Source: Candidatus Dormiibacterota bacterium (GTDB lineage: Bacteria; Chloroflexota; Dormibacteria; Aeolococcales; Aeolococcaceae). Taken from it: 7,317 bases of DNA. The stretch covers positions 1 to 7,317 of the forward strand of contig JAFAJR010000298.1 in the NCBI GenBank assembly GCA_019236085.1, in the 5' to 3' direction. Below, piece by piece: positions 1 through 5,998 of this stretch (position 1 is the first letter of the stretch; every line of letters starts with the position of its first letter). The notes under the pieces were generated by a model. That model had not been told where the DNA came from, searched no databases, and was given only the letters and a program-made list of their open reading frames with translations. Position numbers and translations under genes: made by a program.

Positions 1-219
1 GACATCGACCGCGGGCGCCGTGTGGCGCGCGCTCTGGAGACAGGTGGTGTGTTCATCAACGGGATGACTCACTCCGATCCGCGCATTCCGTTCGGCGGCG
101 TCAAGGAATCCGGCTACGGACGCGAGCTGCACCGTGTCGGCATGCACGAGTTCGTCAACGTGAAGACAGTGTGGATGCCGCCACTTGCGGAGACACACAC
201 CGCGTCAACGGCGCGCTGA
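1..219 (+). CDS. Aldehyde dehydrogenase, succinate-semialdehyde type, C-terminal 72 residues (5' end outside window)
   Basis: Open from the first base of the window, with a TGA stop at 217-219; only the last 72 residues are visible. They contain the aldehyde dehydrogenase C-terminal signature: a GGVFING stretch at residues 15-21, then PFGGVKESGYGREL at 30-43, then EFVNVKTVW at 50-58. This ending matches NAD(P)-dependent succinate-semialdehyde dehydrogenases of the E. coli Sad / mycobacterial GabD1 kind, which oxidise succinic semialdehyde to succinate in the cytoplasm as the last step of the GABA shunt. The catalytic Cys and Glu lie upstream and cannot be checked, so substrate is inferred from the tail and from the glutamate decarboxylase gene 2.8 kb away. 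A short Ala/Thr-rich tail follows the conserved core. The deacetylase gene follows after 26 nt on the same strand. The family is secure; the exact substrate is less so. Confidence 0.85.
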   Translation, partial: DIDRGRRVARALETGGVFINGMTHSDPRIPFGGVKESGYGRELHRVGMHEFVNVKTVWMPPLAETHTASTAR

Positions 220-245
220 GGGCAGACCTGCCGCACAATTGGCGC

Positions 246-1199
246 ATGCTGCGACGCGTTCGGTCGCCGTTCTCGAAGTCGCTCGCGGTGCTCACGATTG
301 TCGCCGGCATGTGCGTCGCCATCGCCGAGACTGCGCCGCAGGCGGGGCAGACAGTGCCTTCGGTGGTGACGTCACCGCCGAACCAGACACTGCGCGTACA
401 TCCCATGGTGCGCCGCGTGCGAACTGCCGCGACCCCGGTGCGAACGGCGGCGACGTGCGTCAGCGTCCCCGTCCTGGTGTACCACTACATCAGGGTCAAC
501 CCCGACCCGCTCGACCGCCTGGGATGGGGGCTTTCGGTGACACCCGCGGACTTCCAGCAGCAGATGGACTGGATGCGCATCGCGGGCGGGCACCCGGTGA
601 CGCTGGCCCAGCTGTTCGCGGCGATGCAGGGCGGCCCGCCGTTGCCGCCGCACCCCGTCGTCCTCACCTTCGATGACGGCTACGCTGATTTCGCCACCGC
701 TGCCGTGCCCGTGCTGCTGCGCGAGGGATTCGTTGCAACGGATTTCGTGGTCTCGGGGTTCATCGGCCGCCCGGGCTACATGACGGCGGCGCAGGTGCTG
801 CAGGTCGCGAGCCTGGGCATGGTGATCGGTGCCCATACGGTGCACCACATCGACCTCGACGCGGTGCCGCCGCAGCTGGCCGCGATCGAGATCGACGCAT
901 CCAAGGCGACGCTCCAGCAGTTGCTGCACCGGCAGGTCTTGGACTTTGCATATCCGTATGGCGACGTCGACGCGGTGGTGGCAGACACCGTCGCTGCGGC
1001 CGGATTCCGCGACGCCGTCACCATGAACGCCGGCACGCTGCAATGCACCGCATCGCGCTATCTGCTGTATCGCATCCGTGTCGGCGGCTGGGACACGGTG
1101 TGGTCCTTCTCCCACAACGCGGGGCTCGCCTCGCCGCCGGCTGGTTGGATCGATCCGTCCTTGCTGGAGGCCTTTCCCGCGGCCCGGCGCATCCGATAA
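246..1199 (+). CDS. Exported polysaccharide deacetylase (NodB-homology, carbohydrate esterase family 4)
   Basis: 317 residues from the ATG at 246. Residues 1-27 look like a Sec signal peptide: basic start (MLRRVR), hydrophobic core SLAVLTIVAGMCVAIA, possible AxA cleavage after residue 27. A linker containing a duplicated VRTAAT follows (about residues 28-72). The deacetylase domain starts at VPVLVYHYI (74-82). Motif 1 is TFDDG (141-145; catalytic-base and metal Asp), motif 2 is HTVHH (197-201; metal His residues), motif 3 is AYPYG (235-239). This is the metal-dependent NodB fold that removes N- or O-acetyl groups from polysaccharides or cell-wall glycan; overall it is most like YadE/PgaB-type enzymes. 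The substrate cannot be told from sequence. Start choice: the ATG gives a good signal peptide but lacks a close Shine-Dalgarno. A GTG at 171 would overlap the dehydrogenase gene by 49 nt. A CTG at 228 sits 5 nt after GAGGG and would add six residues. Confidence 0.88.
   Translation: MLRRVRSPFSKSLAVLTIVAGMCVAIAETAPQAGQTVPSVVTSPPNQTLRVHPMVRRVRTAATPVRTAATCVSVPVLVYHYIRVNPDPLDRLGWGLSVTPADFQQQMDWMRIAGGHPVTLAQLFAAMQGGPPLPPHPVVLTFDDGYADFATAAVPVLLREGFVATDFVVSGFIGRPGYMTAAQVLQVASLGMVIGAHTVHHIDLDAVPPQLAAIEIDASKATLQQLLHRQVLDFAYPYGDVDAVVADTVAAAGFRDAVTMNAGTLQCTASRYLLYRIRVGGWDTVWSFSHNAGLASPPAGWIDPSLLEAFPAARRIR
359..382. repeat. 24-bp near-perfect palindrome inside the deacetylase gene
   Basis: The left half TTCGGTGGTGAC (359-370) and right half GTCACCGCCGAA (371-382) are reverse complements except for one pair (T364/G377), so 22 of 24 positions are symmetric. 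The centre is TGACGTCA and the inner 12 bp are perfect. It covers codons 38-46 of the deacetylase, in the unconserved linker between signal peptide and enzyme domain. As RNA it could form a 10-bp hairpin (with one U-G pair) closed by ACGT. Whether it is an operator, an mRNA structure or chance is unknown. Confidence 0.6.
417..454 (+). repeat. Imperfect 17-nt tandem repeat encoding VRTAAT twice
   Basis: Bases 417-433 and 438-454 match at 15 of 17 positions with a 21-nt period. They encode VRTAATP then VRTAAT (deacetylase residues 58-70) in the linker before the catalytic domain. This looks like a small in-frame duplication in a flexible spacer. Confidence 0.5.
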
Positions 1200-1233
1200 G
1201 CTGCGCCGCCTGCGCAGCACCGCGCTGGTTTTT
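1200..1233 (+). terminator. Possible weak terminator/attenuator hairpin between deacetylase and methyltransferase genes
   Basis: Directly after the TAA stop (1197-1199), GCTGCGC (1200-1206) pairs with GCGCAGC (1212-1218) around a 5-nt loop. Ten bases later there is a run of five T (1229-1233). A second, shorter stem, CAGC (1215-1218) with GCTG (1224-1227), ends one base before the T run and uses part of the first stem, so the two are mutually exclusive. The T run is offset from the stronger stem, so full termination is doubtful; the methyltransferase Shine-Dalgarno follows at 1236. Confidence 0.35.
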
Positions 1234-1245
1234 GTGGAGTGAGAC

Positions 1246-2136
1246 ATGACGGCGAAACACGCGCCGACGGTGAGAGAGTTGCTGCTCGAGGCTGCTGCGA
1301 CCATCGGGCGTTCGCGGTCGATTGATCACTGGCAGCCGTCGCAGTCGCGCTGGGACGCTGAAGAGCTGATGATCGAGGTGCTGGGCAGGCCGCTGGACGC
1401 TGCGATGCGCCGCAGCGCGATCTCAGCCGCGGAGCGGCGGCGCTTCGCCACCATGATCGCCCGCCGCGTCGACGGTGAGCCGGTGGCGCAGATTCGTGGT
1501 CATTTCGAGTTTCGCGGGCTCGATCTCCACGTGCGCCGCGGCGTCTTTGCGCCGCGAGCCTCTAGTGAGCTGCTCGCAGCCGAGGCGATCAGCGCGCTGC
1601 GGCGAGCACCACGGCAGCGCATCGGTGTCGATGTCGCAACCGGCGCGGGACCGATGGCATTGGCGATGGCACATGAGGTTCGCTCGGCGGACGTCTGGGG
1701 CCTCGACATCTCGCCGGCCGCCATCCGGCTCTGCCGGCAGAATGCCAGGCGGATCGGCGCTGCCAATGCGCACTTCAGGGTGAGCGACATGCTGTCGGCA
1801 CTTCCCTCGCGGCTGCGGGACTCCGTCAGCGTCATGACTGTTCACCCTCCGTATGTCGCCCGCAACGAGGTGCGAATCCTGCCTCGCGAGATCCGCGACT
1901 TCGAGCCGTTGCACACGCTCACCGACGGCTCGGACGACGGCCTCGGCATGGTGCGTGAGCTCGCCGCTGCGGCGCATCGCTGGCTGCGGCCGGGCGGCGT
2001 GCTGCTGGTGGAGATCGGCACATACCTGGCACGCAGCTGCGCCACGACGCTGCGCCACGGCGGCCTGGTTGATGTTCGCTCGAAACGCGACAGCCTTGGG
2101 GTGACCCGGGTGATCTCCGGCCTGCGGCCGCGCTGA
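1246..2136 (+). CDS. PrmC/HemK-like SAM-dependent methyltransferase with an HPPY motif
   Basis: 296 residues; the ATG is preceded by GGAG (1236-1239) at 6 nt. A helical N-terminal region (about 1-75), including a SRWDAEELMIEVLGRPL stretch, resembles the substrate-binding domain of PrmC. A Rossmann methyltransferase domain follows: GVFAPRASSELL (99-110) corresponds to the PrmC PR..TE region, SAM-binding motif I is VDVATGAGPMAL (128-139), and WGLDIS (151-156) is the acidic SAM-ribose motif. The catalytic-loop position reads VHPPYVA (199-205). The C-terminal part (RDFEPLHTL near 217-225, LRPGGVLLVEIG at 247-258) is also PrmC-like. PrmC methylates the GGQ glutamine of release factors and uses NPPY, whose Asn contacts the target amide. 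His at that place (H200) makes the canonical reaction uncertain, so this may be a paralogue with another substrate. It follows the deacetylase by 46 nt, and its stop directly abuts the stop of the opposing gene. Confidence 0.82.
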   Translation: MTAKHAPTVRELLLEAAATIGRSRSIDHWQPSQSRWDAEELMIEVLGRPLDAAMRRSAISAAERRRFATMIARRVDGEPVAQIRGHFEFRGLDLHVRRGVFAPRASSELLAAEAISALRRAPRQRIGVDVATGAGPMALAMAHEVRSADVWGLDISPAAIRLCRQNARRIGAANAHFRVSDMLSALPSRLRDSVSVMTVHPPYVARNEVRILPREIRDFEPLHTLTDGSDDGLGMVRELAAAAHRWLRPGGVLLVEIGTYLARSCATTLRHGGLVDVRSKRDSLGVTRVISGLRPR

Positions 2137-2145
2137 TCAGGCCGG
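2117..2145. terminator. Candidate bidirectional hairpin across abutting convergent stop codons
   Basis: CCGGCCTG (2117-2124) and CAGGCCGG (2138-2145) are perfect 8-bp inverted repeats separated by 13 nt. The two convergent genes end back to back here: TGA at 2134-2136 on the + strand and TCA at 2137-2139 (TGA on the - strand). Being symmetric, the hairpin would form in both transcripts. There is no T tract on either side, which would be unusual for an E. coli terminator but is common in high-GC bacteria. Because there is no intergenic space, any terminator must lie in coding DNA. Confidence 0.4.
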
Positions 2146-3000
2146 CCGCGGCACGCCGATTGGGTTGGGATACGCGATGCCGCCCTCACCTTCGAGCTGC
2201 ATCGCACGCCGGCGCAGGATGGTGTGCAGGCGTTCACGTGCCTGCGGATCGACTCGGTTCCAGATGGTTGCTGCGAGGTCGTCGGTGCGCATCTCGACCG
2301 CAGCGTGCAGCCTGCTTCCGGCGTCGGTAAGCGCGCCGGCCGTGTCCAGCAGACCACGCTGCTGCAGCGACGCCACTGCTGCGTTCCACTCATCCTCGGT
2401 CCAGCCGCGAAACCGCCGCAGCATGGCGGGATCCAGGTGTGATTGCGCGGTGGCGAGGACCAGCGACTCCAGCCCGCTCACGCCGTAGCCGGTAAGCATC
2501 GCCACGTGGCCGTCAAAGCGATGTTCACGCAGCAGCGTGCAGGCGTGCCAGAGCGCGAGGTGGGGCTCGGATGGCGTTTGCAGCGCTGCGTGCGCGGCAT
2601 ACAGCGGCCGGCCGTCCGGCTGCAGTAGCTGCGTCGCCTGGGCCGCGAGCTCGGCAGCCTCGCCGATGTCGGCGGCGCTGACATCGCCCCACATGCGCCG
2701 CAGGATGGCGTCCACGGCAGCGTACCGTGCCTCCAGCACTCGCTCCGGTGTGGCGAACGACCAGGCATCGGGAATGGCGCGCTCCACCATCGCCGGCTGG
2801 AAGTTGTGGAACGTTGCGACCACAACCGCCGCCGCAACAGGACCCATCGCGGCGGAGCGTGAGGCGAAGTAGCCCATCCAGCCGCCCTTGAGTCCGGCAG
2901 CGTCGAAGTGGGACCGCGCCTCCGGTGCGAAGTAGACGACCGCGTGCACCGGCTCGAAGACGGTCCAGGCTCGCCGGGCGGCGCTGATCTGCTCGTCCAT
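2137..3000 (-). CDS. SCO6745-family (SalK-like) protein with winged-helix-like C-terminal half
   Basis: 287 residues from the ATG at 3000-2998. The N-terminal part reads RRAWTVFEPVHAVVYFAPEA (9-28), then GLKGGWMGYFASRSAAMGPV (36-55), and ATFHNFQP (62-69). The second half has LREHRFDGHVAMLTGYGVSGLESLVLA (157-183) and RFRGWTEDEWNAAVASLQQRGLLD followed by GALTDAGSRLHAAVEMRTDDLA (196-243), which looks like a MarR-type winged helix. These are the marks of the SCO6745/SalK-like family known from Streptomyces and relatives. Its biochemical role is not established to my knowledge; regulator, enzyme or carrier are all open. No signal peptide or membrane segment is seen, so it is probably cytoplasmic. 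Its start lies 1 nt after the stop of the decarboxylase gene and no good Shine-Dalgarno is visible, suggesting translation coupled to that gene. It is the last gene of the three-gene - strand unit. Confidence 0.82.
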   Translation of the reverse strand: MDEQISAARRAWTVFEPVHAVVYFAPEARSHFDAAGLKGGWMGYFASRSAAMGPVAAAVVVATFHNFQPAMVERAIPDAWSFATPERVLEARYAAVDAILRRMWGDVSAADIGEAAELAAQATQLLQPDGRPLYAAHAALQTPSEPHLALWHACTLLREHRFDGHVAMLTGYGVSGLESLVLATAQSHLDPAMLRRFRGWTEDEWNAAVASLQQRGLLDTAGALTDAGSRLHAAVEMRTDDLAATIWNRVDPQARERLHTILRRRAMQLEGEGGIAYPNPIGVPRPA

Positions 3001-3001
3001 G

Positions 3002-4390
3002 TCAGTGATGAAACCGCGTGCGCGCCGGGTGTTGCGGCAGCGGGGCGGCGAGCTGGTCGAGCTGATGCAGCTCGCGCCGCAGGTCGGTAACCAGCGAGTC
3101 GGCGAGGTCGCGGGTGAAGCCGTTGCGCACCACCACTCGGAGCACCGCGATGTCCTCGACGTTCTGCGGGAAGTGATACGCCGGGACCTGCCAGCCGTGC
3201 TTGCGCAGGGCGTCGGAGACGTCGAACACGCTGTATGCGGTGATGCCTGGGCGCAGACGGAACACGAACACCGGCAGCTCGCTGCCATCCGAGAGCAGCT
3301 CGAAGTGCTCCAGGTGGTCTATGGCGGCGGAGCAGTGGCGAGCCGTGTCCTGGCACGCCTGCTGCACGCGGCGGTAGCCCTCGAAGCCCAGCCGGATGAA
3401 GGTGTAGTACTGAGCGATCACCTGGGCTCCGGGGCGCGAGAAGTTGAGCGCGAACGTGGGCATGCTGCCACCCAGGTAATTGACATGAAAGACGAGATCT
3501 TCGGGCAGCTTGTCCCGGTCGCGCCACACGATCCAGCCGACGCCGGGGTACACCAGGCCGTACTTGTGGCCCGAGGAGTTGATGGAGACGACTCGCTCCA
3601 CACGGAAGTCCCACTGCAGGTCGGGCTGCAGGAACGGCGCGATGAAACCGCCCGAGGCTGCATCCACGTGCAGCGGCACGTCGGGGCCGCCGTCTCGCTG
3701 CAGCGCGTCGAGCGCCGCGGCGATCGACGCCACCGGCTCGTAGCTCCCGTCCTGCGTAGAACCCATGACCGCGACGACGCCGATTGTGTTCTCGTCGCAG
3801 CGCGGCGCCGCGACCTCGCCCGTGAGATGCAGCCGGTCGCGTTCCATCGGGACGTAGTGCGGCTCGACGTCCCAGTAGCGGCAGAACTTCTCCCAGCACA
3901 CCTGCACATTGGCGCCCATCACCAGGTTGGGCTTGTCTGACGGCAAGCCCGCCGCCTGCCGCCGGGCGCGCCAGTGCCACTTCATGGCCAGCCCTGCGAG
4001 CATCGCGGCTTCACTCGATCCGGTGGTCGAACAGCCCACTGCCTCACGGTGTTGCGGTGCGTGCCAGAGGTCCGCCAGCATATGCACGCAGCGGCGCTCG
4101 ATCTCCGCGGTCTGCGGGTACTCGTCCTTGTCGATGACGTTCTTGTCAGCCGCTTCGCCCATCAGCGCCTGGGCTTGCGGCTCCATCCACGTCGTCACGA
4201 ACGTCGCCAGGTTGAGCCGCGCGTTGCCGTCCAGCATGAGCTCGTCGTGGACCAGCTGATACGCCGCGTCTGCATCCAGCTCGTGTTCGGGCAGGCGGAG
4301 CTTCGGCACACGATGGGTGCCGAAGCGCGCGTACAGCGGGTTGATTGCGAGTTCAGCGTCGTCGCCGCGCCGTCCTGTGTGCAGTGGCAT
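3002..4390 (-). CDS. gadB: Glutamate decarboxylase, PLP-dependent
   Basis: 462 residues, close to the 466 of E. coli GadB. It converts L-glutamate to GABA and CO2 in the cytoplasm, consuming a proton. Visible marks: LDGNARLNLATFVTTWM (53-69) and NVIDKDEYPQ (84-93), both substrate-pocket regions; STTGSSEAAM (121-130), phosphate-binding; HVDAASGGF (241-249), whose Asp243 should contact the PLP ring nitrogen; and SINSSGHKYGLVYPGVGW (269-286), with Lys276 as the PLP Schiff-base lysine, the same number as in E. coli GadB. The protein ends RFHH; the penultimate His461 sits like His465 of E. coli GadB, which closes the active site at neutral pH. GGAG (4402-4399 on this strand) lies 8 nt before the ATG, inside the end of the peptidase gene, whose stop is 3 nt upstream. 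The next gene starts 1 nt after the stop. No GABA antiporter or transaminase is in the window. Family certain; an acid-resistance role is inferred. Confidence 0.95.
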   Translation of the reverse strand: MPLHTGRRGDDAELAINPLYARFGTHRVPKLRLPEHELDADAAYQLVHDELMLDGNARLNLATFVTTWMEPQAQALMGEAADKNVIDKDEYPQTAEIERRCVHMLADLWHAPQHREAVGCSTTGSSEAAMLAGLAMKWHWRARRQAAGLPSDKPNLVMGANVQVCWEKFCRYWDVEPHYVPMERDRLHLTGEVAAPRCDENTIGVVAVMGSTQDGSYEPVASIAAALDALQRDGGPDVPLHVDAASGGFIAPFLQPDLQWDFRVERVVSINSSGHKYGLVYPGVGWIVWRDRDKLPEDLVFHVNYLGGSMPTFALNFSRPGAQVIAQYYTFIRLGFEGYRRVQQACQDTARHCSAAIDHLEHFELLSDGSELPVFVFRLRPGITAYSVFDVSDALRKHGWQVPAYHFPQNVEDIAVLRVVVRNGFTRDLADSLVTDLRRELHQLDQLAAPLPQHPARTRFHH

Positions 4391-4393
4391 GTC

Positions 4394-5911
4394 TCAGTCT
4401 CCGGTGAGCAGCGACATCCAGCGGCCGAACTCGGGTGATCCCCAGCCGGTCACCGCATCGTAGCCGGGGCGCGTGACGTACTGTCCGTTGCCGCTGCCGT
4501 CAGCGATGTCGTGAACACCGCCGCCCGGCGCCAGCGTGCCGTACAGCACCGAGGTGAAGTCGCCGATGCGCTGCCCAGGATGCGCTGCGGCGACGGCGCT
4601 GTCGACCAGGGCGTGCATGGCGCAGATGAGCGGCGCCACCGCACTTGTGCCGCCCAGGATGTACCAGCTCCCGCCGACGAGCACCCGGTAGCCGGTTGCC
4701 GGCGCCGCGTCGGCGGCCAGGTCGGGGACGGTGCGGCGGACCTTGCCGTCGTTCACCGACGGCGGCGGGTTCGCCTGCTGCTGGAAGGCGGGAAGCGGCC
4801 AGACGTCGCTCACCGCGCCACCTCCGGCGCCCCCGCCCGCGGCTAGGTCGTTCCACGACGTCTCCTGCGCCACGGTCAGCGCGGGCAGCGCTGTGCCGCC
4901 GCATCCGACAGCGTGGGGGCTTGACGCCGGAAAGTCCGCGTGCGACCTGCCGTCGCTGATGCCATCGGCGGAGCCGCGGTCGCCAGAGGCGGCGAACACC
5001 GGCGTCCCCAGGGCGAGCGCTCCCTGGCACGCCTGGTCGAGGGCCTGCATGCCGCTGCTGCTCCAGTCCGCTTCGGGTGCGCCCCAGCTGATCGAGACCG
5101 CGACACACCCGTCCCGTGCCGCCGTGGCGATCGCGTCGACGAAGCCCTGCTCCGTGTTCGGCGCGAAGTACACGCGTATCGCGGCACCCGCTGCCACAGC
5201 CGCGATGACGTCGATGTCCAGCGCCACCTCGCCGTCGGGCGAGCTCACCGAGCCGCTCGGCGAGTTGCTGACACCATCGACACTTACAGCCGTGACCTGC
5301 GGAACGGCGATACGCAGTGCCGCGGCATATGCCGTCACATCGGAATCCGTGTAGCCGCCGCCGAGTTCGACGATGCCGATCACTGATCCGCTCGCCGCCG
5401 CTCCCGCCGGGAGGCCGTAGGCCCGGGCGACATCGAGCGCGGTGTTGCCCTGCCCCGCCGCGGCCGGTCCGGCCACCACGAACTTGGGACGCGCCAGCGG
5501 ACGTGTGCGCAAGCCGAGTATCGCGACGGCGGCGCCGCTCAGCGCGTCCGGCAGCGAGGGCTCTTCGTCATGGTCGAGGTATGTGGCCGCTGCGCCGTTG
5601 ATGGTGTTGCGGCGTTCCACGAGGTGCACGCCGAACGCGGAACCCATTGCATCTGCGTCGCCGCGCAGCTTCACCGACGGGCCCACGGCGTTGACGTCGC
5701 TGACGGTGAGCCCGTGAGAGGCGGCGTGGGCGCGCAGCGCTTCGATGTGACGTGGGTCGGCGCCATGGGCCGATTCGAGGGTGGCATAGGAGAGGTGCTG
5801 CCGCTCGCCGACGCGGGTGCCGCGCAAGGTTTCGACGGTGCCGTGCAACGCGCCGGATCCGCCGCGCGGTGTGAGGACGACGGTGACCTCCATGGTGCTG
5901 GGCAGTGTCAT
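4394..5911 (-). CDS. S53 (sedolisin/kumamolisin-like) serine-carboxyl peptidase with pro-domain
   Basis: 505 residues. Residues about 7-140 form an activation pro-domain: EVTVVLTPRGG, then SHGLTVSDVNAVGPSVKLRG, SAFGVHLVERR and ILGLRTRPLARP. The subtilisin-like catalytic domain follows and tracks Bacillus kumamolisin closely. Predicted catalytic residues are Glu228 and Asp232 in SPDGEVALDIDV, oxyanion Asp311 in AASGDRGS, and nucleophile Ser423 in GGTSAVAPL. The calcium site is HDIADGSGNGQY (467-478) with GYDAVTGWGSP (483-493). Known S53 enzymes are endopeptidases, usually active at acidic pH, that cut off their own pro-domain. No signal peptide is present: the frame upstream of the ATG runs to a stop at 5974-5972 without any ATG, GTG or TTG. 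Kumamolisin itself also lacks a classical signal, so export by another route is possible. An internal ATG at codon 7 is an alternative start. First gene of the - strand unit; the decarboxylase gene starts 3 nt after its stop. Confidence 0.93.
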   Translation of the reverse strand: MTLPSTMEVTVVLTPRGGSGALHGTVETLRGTRVGERQHLSYATLESAHGADPRHIEALRAHAASHGLTVSDVNAVGPSVKLRGDADAMGSAFGVHLVERRNTINGAAATYLDHDEEPSLPDALSGAAVAILGLRTRPLARPKFVVAGPAAAGQGNTALDVARAYGLPAGAAASGSVIGIVELGGGYTDSDVTAYAAALRIAVPQVTAVSVDGVSNSPSGSVSSPDGEVALDIDVIAAVAAGAAIRVYFAPNTEQGFVDAIATAARDGCVAVSISWGAPEADWSSSGMQALDQACQGALALGTPVFAASGDRGSADGISDGRSHADFPASSPHAVGCGGTALPALTVAQETSWNDLAAGGGAGGGAVSDVWPLPAFQQQANPPPSVNDGKVRRTVPDLAADAAPATGYRVLVGGSWYILGGTSAVAPLICAMHALVDSAVAAAHPGQRIGDFTSVLYGTLAPGGGVHDIADGSGNGQYVTRPGYDAVTGWGSPEFGRWMSLLTGD

Positions 5912-5918
5912 GCCATCG

Positions 5919-5929
5919 CCACTAGCCGG
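5919..5929 (-). repeat. CCGGCTAGTGG leader motif upstream of the peptidase start (inverted-repeat arm)
   Basis: On the - strand this reads CCGGCTAGTGG and ends 7 nt before the peptidase ATG. It is identical to the motif at 6074-6084 on the + strand, so the pair forms a perfect 11-bp inverted repeat spanning the divergent region. Confidence 0.6.
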
Positions 5930-5968
5930 CGCCGCTCTGCGTGTTCCGTCATGGCAGCCGCCAGTGTG

Positions 5969-5998
5969 GCATCACCGCCTCTTAATCCTCGCATCACC
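5969..5998. repeat. 8-bp direct repeats GCATCACC with 22-bp period
   Basis: GCATCACC occurs at 5969-5976 and again at 5991-5998, 22 bp start to start, i.e. about two helical turns, so both would face the same side of the DNA. The 11-mers in between (from 5980) and after (from 6002, CCATTGCC) match the unit at 4 and 5 of 8 positions. This is the layout expected of an operator bound by a response regulator, but no regulator is identified. Confidence 0.4.

Noticed and set aside
171..245. GTG at 171 as the start of the deacetylase
   Set aside because: Would overlap the dehydrogenase gene by 49 nt and put 25 polar residues before a clear signal peptide.
1240..1248. TGAGACATG shared by the methyltransferase and decarboxylase start sites
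   Set aside because: Short, and partly made of the start codon and, for the decarboxylase, the preceding stop codon; likely coincidence.
372..1304. 310-codon open frame on the - strand
   Set aside because: Antisense to the deacetylase, whose catalytic motifs are intact on the + strand.
3059..3073. GAGCTG-ATG-CAGCTC hairpin near the end of the decarboxylase gene
   Set aside because: 6-bp stem formed by Leu/Gln/Glu codons inside coding DNA, with no T run; such stems are frequent by chance at this GC content.
2999..3940. 313-codon open frame on the + strand
   Set aside because: Antisense to the well-supported decarboxylase gene; His/Val/Arg-rich translation with no recognisable domain.
2478..3980. 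500-codon open frame on the - strand
   Set aside because: Runs in another frame across the decarboxylase and SCO6745 genes; low-complexity Arg/Ala/Pro-rich translation without family motifs, as expected of a shadow in GC-rich DNA.
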